From: JBNLBT01 sp050303435
GTDB lineage: Bacteria > Pseudomonadota > Gammaproteobacteria > Xanthomonadales > Marinicellaceae
Direction of reading: 5' to 3'
Length of the DNA: 64,000 nt
Assembly: GCA_050303435.1 (NCBI GenBank)
Contig: JBNLBT010000009.1
Span: forward strand, 1-64,000
Shown here: piece after piece, positions 43,781-51,468 of the stretch
How positions within the stretch are numbered: the first letter of the stretch is position 1
How the letters are laid out: each line of letters starts with the position of its first letter
Program-made: the position numbers and the translations under genes
Notes under the pieces: generated by a model
What the model was told of the DNA's origin: nothing
Database searches by the model: none
The model's input: the letters and a program-made list of their open reading frames with translations, nothing else

Positions 43781-45913
43781 TCACTGGGGCTGCTGAACCA
43801 CGTCGCTGTTGGTGACCACCACGGTGGTGCCCTGGGAGAGTATCATGCTGGCCATCTGCGATTGAATTTCAACCGTGGCCGCAGGCGATGCCGAAGGGTC
43901 AATGATGCTGCCGTGCTCGCCTTCGGTGATGCGCACAAAGGTGTCCAGCCCGGCCGGATCGGCGGTGGTCTCACTGATCTGCTGCAGGCCCATCGCCGCG
44001 ATCAGCGGTTCAGTGCCCGACAGTGGCGCGCCCGGCACCGTGTTGGTGATCACCTGATCGCCGATCACTTCAAGCAGGTGCACGTTGTTTTGCAGCGTGG
44101 TGAAGGCACCGAAGTTGATCGGGTCGGCCGCGTCGATCACGGTTTGTGTGATCAGAATGAACTGATTGAAGTCGTTGGTGCCTTGCTGCACGCCGTTGGC
44201 CGCCAATCCATTGACGATGCGCGGCCCAAATGTCGGGGATCCGACCAGCAATTGGGCAATGCCGCCGCCCGGAGTGGACAACACGGCGCTGTGGATGTCC
44301 GGTCCCATGGCGAGGAAATTGATGCCGGTCATGGCGCCCAGCGACATGCCGGTGAAACCGACCGCGCCGCCATTGAAATCCGGACTGCTGTCGCCGTTGA
44401 TGTCCAGCGTTGGGATGGTGGCCGAAAGCACCAACAGATCCGCCACACCCTGGCGCACGTTGTCGCGTGAAACCAGCAGGTTGGACAGGTTGATGTAGTG
44501 CGTGGCTGAATCGTCGATCAACTGATCGGGTCCGGGCGCGCCGGTGGTGTTGTTCACCAGGTCCAGATCGAACGTGCGTTCATTGGAAAATCCGGCGAAC
44601 GGTGTGTTGCCGATGTAGAACGGGTTGGCCGGATCGGTGACGCCGTGCAGCGGCAGATCGATGGCAATCACCGCGTAACCCACGGAAGCCATGGTGTCGG
44701 CCACCGCCAGCATGTCGGTGCGGTTGCGCGTAATGCCATGTTGAAAGATCATCACCGGCCAGCCGTCGGCCGGCATGGCGGTGCCGCTGGTCGCGTTGGG
44801 CACGGTCACCAGCATTGGAATGTTCTGGGTTCCTGTGGCCACCGGCAAGGGGTTTGCAAAGGTCAGATTGGTCGAAGTCGGATCCAGTCCCAACTGATCA
44901 AACGGCGGCATGTAAGCACCCGGAGCGGCCTTCCAGAAACTGTTCAGAGGGGCCACTGGATTGGCTGCGCTCGGCGCCGTCAGGTAATACGGCACGCTGA
45001 GTGTACCCACATAAATATCGGCCAGACCGGCCAGACCGGCCGCTGCGGTGGTCAATTGAGTGGGTCCCACGTTGGCAGTGCCCGGGGCGGTCACCGCACT
45101 CAAAGCCTGCAGAGTCGGTGTCACCGATTGCGTGGTCATGGTCCAGGAGACCGCAATGGTGGCCGGATCAATGCCTTGGCTGGCAGCCACCAGCTCCTGC
45201 ACATTCACCAGTTGTCTCAACGGCTCAAGGGCCATGGCATTTTCCGCGGTCAACAACGGTGTGGTGCTGTTGCCATTGGCATCCACCAGCGGCGAGGTCC
45301 GCTTGGCAATGAAGTAGGTCTGATCTGCTGTGGCGATGTTGCCCTGAACATCGGTCACACCATTGGTGATCACCGCCATGTAGGACGTGATCTGCTTCAA
45401 CGGTCTCAATGGAATGATGACCACCGACTGCACGCCGCCGTCGCCGCTGCTGACCACCGCGACGAAATCCACGCCGGGCTGCAGTTCAGCCTGCACATTG
45501 ACCGGCGCGCCGCCAATGGTGTTCAGTTCAACCTCGAAAACGCGCACCGTCTGACCGGGCACGACCGTGCTGGCATCCAATGCGTGGTTGGTGCGAAATT
45601 GCACCGACCATGGTGCGGTGGTGCTGAACCCGTCCAGCGCGCTCAGCGCCACGGCCGGATCGGAAAAATTCGTGGGGTCATCGGTGGGTGGATTGAGGGT
45701 CAAATCACCGGTCCCTGAAAACAGCAGATTGATCGGAAATGGCAACACGCCAGCGGACGGATCAAAACGGGGCGTGACTTCGCCTGTTGTGACGTTCCCG
45801 TCTGGGTTGGTGGCCGGTGGTGCATTGACTGCTCGTGGTGAGTTGCTGCTGCTGCTGCAGGCCTGCAATACGAACAGAAATATGGATAGTGTGTAGACCG
45901 CTTTTAATTTCAT
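43781..45913 (-). CDS. VolA/Pla-1/cef-type surface lipase lipoprotein
   Basis: 710 aa. Lipobox LQAC (FVLQACSSSS) predicts a lipidated, probably surface-exposed protein. The N-terminal domain (about 45-230) matches the bacterial virulence-factor lipase N-terminal family: DPSAGVLPFPINLLFSGTGD and TLNPPTDD. The catalytic domain (about 370-700) has GFTGMSLGA (GxSxG nucleophile) and EGEHGSI near the C-terminus for the His. The resemblance to VolA, a surface lysophospholipase, suggests release of fatty acids from extracellular lipid. It heads a minus-strand array of DUF1302, DUF1329, YCF48, RND and gspLMN. A strong ribosome site is not seen at ATG 45913; the weak GGGGACA is 4 nt away. Confidence 0.88.
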   Translation of the reverse strand: MKLKAVYTLSIFLFVLQACSSSSNSPRAVNAPPATNPDGNVTTGEVTPRFDPSAGVLPFPINLLFSGTGDLTLNPPTDDPTNFSDPAVALSALDGFSTTAPWSVQFRTNHALDASTVVPGQTVRVFEVELNTIGGAPVNVQAELQPGVDFVAVVSSGDGGVQSVVIIPLRPLKQITSYMAVITNGVTDVQGNIATADQTYFIAKRTSPLVDANGNSTTPLLTAENAMALEPLRQLVNVQELVAASQGIDPATIAVSWTMTTQSVTPTLQALSAVTAPGTANVGPTQLTTAAAGLAGLADIYVGTLSVPYYLTAPSAANPVAPLNSFWKAAPGAYMPPFDQLGLDPTSTNLTFANPLPVATGTQNIPMLVTVPNATSGTAMPADGWPVMIFQHGITRNRTDMLAVADTMASVGYAVIAIDLPLHGVTDPANPFYIGNTPFAGFSNERTFDLDLVNNTTGAPGPDQLIDDSATHYINLSNLLVSRDNVRQGVADLLVLSATIPTLDINGDSSPDFNGGAVGFTGMSLGAMTGINFLAMGPDIHSAVLSTPGGGIAQLLVGSPTFGPRIVNGLAANGVQQGTNDFNQFILITQTVIDAADPINFGAFTTLQNNVHLLEVIGDQVITNTVPGAPLSGTEPLIAAMGLQQISETTADPAGLDTFVRITEGEHGSIIDPSASPAATVEIQSQMASMILSQGTTVVVTNSDVVQQPQ

Positions 45914-46022
45914 TCATTGTCCCCAAAAATATTAGCCTTAACATGATAAATATTATTCGGGTAGAATTACAAGCACATTCGTTAATTTTCCCTTAACAAT
46001 CACAACCCTGTCGGGACTTTGC

Positions 46023-47390
46023 ATGAACAAGACAGTCGGCTTTATTTTACTTCTGCTCACCGCCACCGCCGCGGCACTGTACGGCGTGACTGATCTGCCC
46101 AACGTGCAGCGCCTGACGCTGCTGATCACCCTGCTCACCGCCAGCCTGTGGGTCACCGAACTGCTGCCGATCCCGGTGACTTCGCTGCTGCCTTTGGCGC
46201 TGTTGCCACTGGCCGGTGTGTTGAACCCGACCGAAGTGGCGCAGGCCTACGGCAGCCCGTTGATCATTTTGTTGCTCGGCGGCTTTTTGTTGTCCACCGC
46301 CATGGCGCATTCCAACACGCATCGATACCTGGCCAATCGCATCATCCACTGGGTCGGCAGTGAACAGCCGGCGCGCCTGCTGTTGAGTTTCATGCTGGCC
46401 GCTTTTTTGCTGTCCATGTGGATATCCAACACCGCCACCACCTTGATGCTGGTGCCCATCGCACTGGCGGTCACCGGCAATGTGGGCCACCCGCGTTTCG
46501 CCATGGTGTTGCTGCTGGGCATCGCCTATTCCGCCAGCATTGGCGGCACCATGACCCCGATCGGCACGCCGCCGAACCTGCTGATGATTCAGAATTACCA
46601 GAACGGCACCGGCATCGAAATCGGTTTCAGCCAATGGTTGGCGATGGCCGCGCCAATCGCCGGGGCGTTTTTCCCCTTGATGTATTGGTACATGAAAAGC
46701 CGCTTGCCAAAGTTGCACATTGATCACCATGTGCAGCTGGATCCCTTGAATCGCGTGCAGCGCCGCACCCTGTGGGTGTTTTTCATCACCGCGGTGTTGT
46801 GGATGTCACGCACCGCACCGTACGGCGGCTGGAAAGCCTGGCTGGATTTGCCGCACGCCAACGACGCTTCTGTGGCCCTGCTCGCGGTGGTGGCGCTGTT
46901 CATCATTCCCAACGGCCGCGGCGAACGGTTGTTGACCTGGGAAACCGCCAACCGCATTCCCTGGGGCATGCTTTTGCTGTTCGCTGGCGGCATCGCCATC
47001 GCCTCCGCGTTCAAAGCCTCCGGCTTGAGTGAGACCATTGCCAATCAGATGGTGTTTCTGCAGGGCGCACCGGTTTGGCTGATGATCCTCCTGGTCTGTC
47101 TGTCGATCACGTTTTTGACTGAAATCACCAGCAACACCGCAACCACAGCCATCATGATGCCGATCCTGATGGCCACCGCCGAGGCCTTGGAAGTGCCGCC
47201 ATTTACCTTTATGCTGCCGGCCGCAATCAGTGCCAGCTGCGCCTTCATGCTGCCTGCGGCGACGCCTCCCAACGCCATTGTCTTTGCCCAGGGCGCGGTG
47301 CCGATCCGTGAGATGATGCGTCTGGGTCTGGTGTTGAATCTGATCGGCGCGGCGGTGATCACCGCGATGAGTGCACTGGTGCTGTTATGA
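46023..47390 (+). CDS. DASS/SLC13-family anion:Na+ symporter
   Basis: 455 aa with about 11-12 membrane segments. Both helix-hairpin/loop motifs of the divalent-anion symporters are present: MWISNTATTLMLVP (first SNT) with YSASIGGTMTPIGTPPN, and EITSNTATTAIMMP (second SNT) with MLPAATPPNAIVFAQG. Substrate is probably C4-dicarboxylate, citrate or sulfate; it cannot be told. Divergent from the lipase array and convergent to epmA, with which its 3' end overlaps by 6 nt. Confidence 0.92.
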   Translation: MNKTVGFILLLLTATAAALYGVTDLPNVQRLTLLITLLTASLWVTELLPIPVTSLLPLALLPLAGVLNPTEVAQAYGSPLIILLLGGFLLSTAMAHSNTHRYLANRIIHWVGSEQPARLLLSFMLAAFLLSMWISNTATTLMLVPIALAVTGNVGHPRFAMVLLLGIAYSASIGGTMTPIGTPPNLLMIQNYQNGTGIEIGFSQWLAMAAPIAGAFFPLMYWYMKSRLPKLHIDHHVQLDPLNRVQRRTLWVFFITAVLWMSRTAPYGGWKAWLDLPHANDASVALLAVVALFIIPNGRGERLLTWETANRIPWGMLLLFAGGIAIASAFKASGLSETIANQMVFLQGAPVWLMILLVCLSITFLTEITSNTATTAIMMPILMATAEALEVPPFTFMLPAAISASCAFMLPAATPPNAIVFAQGAVPIREMMRLGLVLNLIGAAVITAMSALVLL

Positions 47391-48353
47391 ACACTGCGCC
47401 GGAAACGGCAACACATCCACCAGATTCTCCAATCCAAGCAATTGCATCAACAGGCGCTCCAGCCCCAGCGCCACACCGGCGCAATCCGGCAGGCCCAGGC
47501 GCAAGGCTGCAATGAAACGTTCATCCGGCAGCACCCGGCTCAGACCCCGTTCCCTGCGGGTCTGCAACTCCGCCTGAATGCGCGCGCGCTGTTCCTCGGC
47601 GTCGGTCAATTCCTGATAACCGTTGGCCAACTCCACCCCGTTCAGCAGGCATTCAAAACGCAACGCCGCCGCCGGCTGCTGCGCATCGAGCTGCGCCAGC
47701 GCCGCCTGACAGGCGGGAAACCGGTGCACCAGCAGTATTTCATCGCGCGGCAAATTTGGCTGGATGCGCAGAGAAAACAGATAATCCAGTGCATCGCTGC
47801 GCTCCAGCTGCGAACCACTGTAGCCATGCGCCACGCAGGCATCGATCAGCGCCTGATCCGGGGCGCTGAGCGAATCCAGTTGCAGAATTTCCAGAAACAA
47901 GTCGCGATGGGCAATGAACCGTGTGCGCGGCAATGGCCGTCCGAAGGCCGTGTGCAATTCGCGCAACAACGCCACCACTTCATCCATCAGACGCGCCATG
48001 TCCCAGCCCACCCGGTACCACTCAAGCAAGCTGAATTCGGGGTTGTGCAGGCGGCCGAGTTCGGCGCGCCGGAATACCGGCCCAATTTCATAAATGTCGC
48101 CGCTGCCACTGGCCAGCAGGCGTTTGTGAAAAAATTCCGGTGACGTGCGCAAATGGCTGTGCGACTGGCCGTCACACAACGGCGAGGCGCTGAAAGACTC
48201 GATGTGTACATCGGTGTTGCCAGCCGCAGACAGAACCGGAGTGCAGACCTCAAGCACCCCGCGTTCGGCAAAGAACGCGCGCACCCGATGCCACAAAAAA
48301 GCCCGCTGCCGCAACAGCGGCAACGGGCCCGTCTGGTCCGTTGAGTTGTTCAA
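47385..48353 (-). CDS. epmA: EF-P (R)-beta-lysine ligase EpmA
   Basis: 322 aa, a truncated class II lysyl-tRNA-synthetase paralogue without the anticodon domain that attaches (R)-beta-lysine to EF-P K34. Motifs: FFAERGVLEVCTPVLS, the motif-2 block LRTSPEFFHKRLL and EIGPVFRRAELGRLHNPEFSLLEW, and the C-terminal LPDCAGVALGLERLLMQLLG. The frame has no ATG between the efp stop and the conserved region; the best start is TTG 48353, 4 nt after the efp stop. An intrinsic-terminator hairpin (48301-48328 plus T-run) sits inside the first codons. An alternative start is the GTG just after it. Coupled to efp. Confidence 0.92.
   Translation of the reverse strand: MNNSTDQTGPLPLLRQRAFLWHRVRAFFAERGVLEVCTPVLSAAGNTDVHIESFSASPLCDGQSHSHLRTSPEFFHKRLLASGSGDIYEIGPVFRRAELGRLHNPEFSLLEWYRVGWDMARLMDEVVALLRELHTAFGRPLPRTRFIAHRDLFLEILQLDSLSAPDQALIDACVAHGYSGSQLERSDALDYLFSLRIQPNLPRDEILLVHRFPACQAALAQLDAQQPAAALRFECLLNGVELANGYQELTDAEEQRARIQAELQTRRERGLSRVLPDERFIAALRLGLPDCAGVALGLERLLMQLLGLENLVDVLPFPAQCS
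48295..48328 (-). terminator. Intrinsic terminator embedded in the 5' end of epmA
   Basis: Stem GCCCG-C-TGCCGC (48301-48312) with GCGGCA-A-CGGGC (48317-48328), one mismatch, loop AACA, and six T (48295-48300) on the minus strand. It begins 30 nt after the efp stop codon but overlaps codons 9-19 of epmA. It may reduce read-through from efp into epmA. Confidence 0.8.
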
Positions 48354-48357
48354 TGAA

Positions 48358-48927
48358 TTATTTTTTCACTCGGCCAACGTATTCGCCGCTGCGGGTGTCA
48401 ACCTTGATGATTTCACCCTGCGGCACAAACAGTGGCACGTTGACCACAGCACCGGTTTGCAGTGTCGCCGGCTTGCTGCCGCCACCGGACGTGTCGCCGC
48501 GCACACCGGGGTCGGTTTCAACGATTTCCAATTCGACAAAGTTCGGCGGATCAACCAGCAGTGGCACTCCGTCCCACAGCGTGACCATGCAAATGTCCTC
48601 TTCCTTCATCCACTTGCTGTTATCGCCCACCGCCTCAGCGGGTGCTTCGTATTGCTCGTAGCTGTCGGGGTCCATGAAGTGGTAAAAACTGCCGTCGTTG
48701 TACAGGTATTGCATCTCCCGTTCCATGACATCGGCGGCGTCCACTTTTTCACCCGATTTGAAGGTTTTCTCAATGATGCGTCCGGTTTTCAGGTTGCGCA
48801 TTTTGACGCGGTTGAATGCCTGTCCTTTGCCGGGTTTCACTTCCTGGTTTTCAGTGATGTTGTACGGGTCGCCGTCAATCAAAATTTTCAGTCCGTTTTT
48901 AAACTGATTGGTGCTGTAGGTGGACAT
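48358..48927 (-). CDS. efp: Elongation factor P
   Basis: 189 aa from ATG 48927. K34 in KPGKGQAF is the beta-lysylated residue. The three barrel domains are visible (KMRNLKTGR..EKTFKSGEKV; LYNDGSFYHFMDPDSYEQY; VVNVPLFVPQGEIIKVDTRSGEYVGRVKK, quoted as separate blocks). EF-P relieves ribosome stalling at polyproline. Immediately upstream of epmA; epmB lies 1.5 kb away on the opposite strand. The extension to 49020 is non-coding. Confidence 0.96.
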   Translation of the reverse strand: MSTYSTNQFKNGLKILIDGDPYNITENQEVKPGKGQAFNRVKMRNLKTGRIIEKTFKSGEKVDAADVMEREMQYLYNDGSFYHFMDPDSYEQYEAPAEAVGDNSKWMKEEDICMVTLWDGVPLLVDPPNFVELEIVETDPGVRGDTSGGGSKPATLQTGAVVNVPLFVPQGEIIKVDTRSGEYVGRVKK

Positions 48928-49043
48928 GCCTGACTCCAATGACTTAAAAAAGAACGCGATTATAGCACAACAATGCGGTGCAAATACCAGCAAGGACGGC
49001 GCTTTATCTGCGCCGGGCATTGGCGTTTTTCTGGCACAAAAAA

Positions 49044-49064
49044 ACCCGCGGCAATGCCGCGGGT
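49044..49064 (-). terminator. Intrinsic terminator of the DUF11 gene
   Basis: A 9-bp stem, ACCCGCGGC (49044-49052) with GCCGCGGGT (49056-49064), loop AAT; seven T follow on the minus strand. Confidence 0.9.
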
Positions 49065-49122
49065 CTGAGTCGTTGGTTGAAGGGCGGTCGCGGTGCTTAC
49101 GAACCGCGGTCAGTGCCCTGCA

Positions 49123-50274
49123 TCAGCCTTGACGCACGCGCCACAATCCCAGGCCAAGCAGGACTGAGAGCAACAGCATCAACATGTGATCGGACAAAGT
49201 GGACACCACCACCGGCGGCCCCACAACCACGCCGTTGGTGGAACTGTTGTTGGCCGGTGTCGGATCGCTTTGATCGGCACTCACACTGGCGGTGTTGAAG
49301 ACGGTGCCTTGCACGCCGGCATTGACCGAAACGGTGATGTTGCACAACGCGTTGGCGCCGTTGGGCATGTTGCCTACATTCCAGGTGAAGGGCGGCACAT
49401 TGCTGCCACCGCAATCGTCACTGACATAGGTGACTTCAGCGGGCAATGCGTCGGTGACCACCACGTTGGTGGCGTCGATCGGGCCGTTGTTGCTGACCGC
49501 CAGGGTGTAAATCACCTGATCGCCATTGACCGCCGCGGTTTTGTTGATGGACATGTCGGTCTCACTCACACCACCAAGACAGAACACGTGGTCAGTGGTA
49601 TTCACCGTGTTGATCACGCCGTCGTTTTGAATCGAAGTGTCGTCGTAAGAAGCCGTCAATTCATCCAGCCACAAAAACAGACATTGATTGCCGCCGCCGG
49701 TGCCCACACCGGTCTGACGCTGTACGGACACCCACGCGGCACCGGTGACATCGATCGCCGGCATGGTCAAGTCCCATTCAAAAACAGTTGTAAAGGCAAA
49801 CGGTATGCCCGTGTCGGTGATGTTGCTCGGAGTGGCCACCGCGCTGCCAATCAAGGCGCCGGGCTGACCCGCGTTGTCGGCAAAAAACGCAACATTGAAC
49901 GGCGTCAGATTGGCGTTGTCTTGCAGGCAGGTGGCGATAAATCCGACGTTGGGATCGAATTCAATGGTGGCGCCCCAAACCCGTAAATTGGCCGCATTCA
50001 ATGCGGGCAACGGCGTGATCACCGCGCCGGAAACAAAATCTTCAAACACCGTGAAACTGGCTTCCTCATCCGATGTTCTGGCGGTGTTGAAATTGACCGT
50101 ATCCAATGGCTGTTGATAATCCGTCAGAGAACCACACGGTGCACCACCCGGAGTGATGGGCGACAACGGCCCGTTGTGTTGCAACTGCGACCCATCCACT
50201 TGTGCAATGCACGTCGACGCAGCGCCCAGGACCAAGCCACTGAACAGGCACGCTGATTTAAGGTTAAGTTTCAT
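49123..50274 (-). CDS. Surface DUF11-repeat protein with C-terminal sorting-like signal
   Basis: 383 aa. Signal peptide MKLNLKSACLFSGLVLGAAS. The central region (about 60-230) is a jelly-roll-like domain with TFEWDLTMPAIDVTGAAWV; residues about 240-335 form one DUF11 (CARDB-like) domain with INKTAAVNGDQVIYTLAVSN and GPIDATNVVVTDALPAEVTY. The C-terminus is VVVSTLSDH, a hydrophobic helix (MLMLLLSVLLGLGLW) and a basic end (RVRQG), the tripartite form of PEP-CTERM/IPTL-CTERM sorting tags although the usual IPTL is replaced. Probably exported and processed at the envelope. Lies between efp and epmB but is unrelated to them. Confidence 0.8.
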   Translation of the reverse strand: MKLNLKSACLFSGLVLGAASTCIAQVDGSQLQHNGPLSPITPGGAPCGSLTDYQQPLDTVNFNTARTSDEEASFTVFEDFVSGAVITPLPALNAANLRVWGATIEFDPNVGFIATCLQDNANLTPFNVAFFADNAGQPGALIGSAVATPSNITDTGIPFAFTTVFEWDLTMPAIDVTGAAWVSVQRQTGVGTGGGNQCLFLWLDELTASYDDTSIQNDGVINTVNTTDHVFCLGGVSETDMSINKTAAVNGDQVIYTLAVSNNGPIDATNVVVTDALPAEVTYVSDDCGGSNVPPFTWNVGNMPNGANALCNITVSVNAGVQGTVFNTASVSADQSDPTPANNSSTNGVVVGPPVVVSTLSDHMLMLLLSVLLGLGLWRVRQG

Positions 50275-50437
50275 GATAGACCCTCATTGAGTTTATTGTT
50301 TGAGCTGAGTGGGTTGTGTTGGAACTCACACCCATAAAAATTTTGATTTTACGTCAGTACTTTAAGCAGGTCAAAAGCAATTTGAAATAATCTCAGTCTA
50401 GGTTGACCGGCAGCGACCTTGACTCTTCATATTCAGT

Positions 50438-50443
50438 TATAAT
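50438..50443 (+). promoter_or_regulatory. Perfect -10 box 7 nt before the epmB start codon (leaderless mRNA?)
   Basis: TATAAT (50438-50443) is followed by GCGCGC and ATG 50450. No ribosome site is present. TTGACT at 50420-50425 is 12-13 nt from the box, too close for a normal -35. Initiation at the usual distance would place the 5' end at the ATG. Confidence 0.55.
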
Positions 50444-50449
50444 GCGCGC

Positions 50450-51400
50450 ATGAACATTGCCCGATCATCAGCGAACCCAGATGCGGGCCTGAACAGAGAA
50501 CAGTTCAAGGCCCGCTCAAACGCACAAGCCGAACAACTGTTCCGTCCGGCCATCACCGATCACATGCTGCGCCGCTGTGGCCAGGCATCCGCTGACGACC
50601 CGGTGTTGCGGCAATTTCTGCCGGCCAGCGAAGAGCTGCAAACGGATCCGACGTTCAGCGTCGATCCGGTGCACGACGCGGCGTTCACCCGCGAAACCGG
50701 CCTGCTGCAAAAATACGCTGGACGGGTGTTGTTGATTGTCAATGGCCATTGCGCGGTCAATTGCCGCTATTGCTTTCGTCGCCACTTCGACTACGCCGCC
50801 AACCACATCTCGCCGCGCAACCTCGAGCGGGCCATCACCGCCCTGCAGACCGACCCCGAAGTACACGAAGTCATTCTGAGCGGCGGCGACCCGTTGACCT
50901 CCCCGGTCAGTCAATTGCGCAGGCTCAGCGATGCATTGGCCACGGTGCCGCATCTGCGCACACTGCGCATTCACTCGCGCGTGCCGGTGGTGGCCCCTGA
51001 ACTGATCACCGATGAATGGCTGGATTGGTTGCAGCAACTGCGCTTCAACCGGGTGCTGGTGATCCACAGCAATCACGCCCGCGAATTCAGTTCCGAAACG
51101 GCCGTTGCCCTGCGCCGGATTGCCGCAAGCGGCACCCTTTTGCTGAATCAGAGTGTGCTGTTGAAAGGCGTCAACGATGACGCCGCGGTGCTGGCCGAAC
51201 TCAGCCACACCCTGCTGGCCCACGGCGTGTTGCCCTATTACCTGCACCAGATGGACCGGGTGCAGAACGCCGCCCACTTTTTTGTCGACGACAAACGTGC
51301 GCGCGCGCTGCACCGGCAACTGATGCAAGCACTGCCCGGATACCTGGTGCCGAAGCTGGTGCAGGAAATACCTGACAGGGCGCACAAAATTCCACTCTGA
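50450..51400 (+). CDS. epmB: EF-P lysine 2,3-aminomutase EpmB
   Basis: 316-aa radical-SAM enzyme that turns (S)-alpha-lysine to (R)-beta-lysine for EpmA. The 4Fe-4S motif is CAVNCRYCFR (CxxxCxxC); other blocks are VILSGGDPLTS, IHSRVPVVAPE and NQSVLLKGVNDD, and the PLP Lys lies in VLPYYLHQMDRV region context of lysine aminomutases. 316 aa is the short EpmB length, distinct from about 400-aa catabolic KamA. ATG 50450 is at the conserved start of family homology. It completes the EF-P modification set within 4 kb. Confidence 0.93.
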   Translation: MNIARSSANPDAGLNREQFKARSNAQAEQLFRPAITDHMLRRCGQASADDPVLRQFLPASEELQTDPTFSVDPVHDAAFTRETGLLQKYAGRVLLIVNGHCAVNCRYCFRRHFDYAANHISPRNLERAITALQTDPEVHEVILSGGDPLTSPVSQLRRLSDALATVPHLRTLRIHSRVPVVAPELITDEWLDWLQQLRFNRVLVIHSNHAREFSSETAVALRRIAASGTLLLNQSVLLKGVNDDAAVLAELSHTLLAHGVLPYYLHQMDRVQNAAHFFVDDKRARALHRQLMQALPGYLVPKLVQEIPDRAHKIPL

Positions 51401-51468
51401 CCCAACCCAGCTATTGATGCATCTGCAAAATCTGCTAAACTTGGTCTCATTTTTATAAGGTATTACAT

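Noticed and set aside
44645..45718. 357-codon open frame opposite the lipase
   Set aside because: Gly/His/Arg-rich shadow of a secreted protein gene; no start signals.
50420..50443. Complete sigma70 promoter for epmB using TTGACT
   Set aside because: The spacing to TATAAT is only 12-13 nt, too short; only the -10 box was kept.
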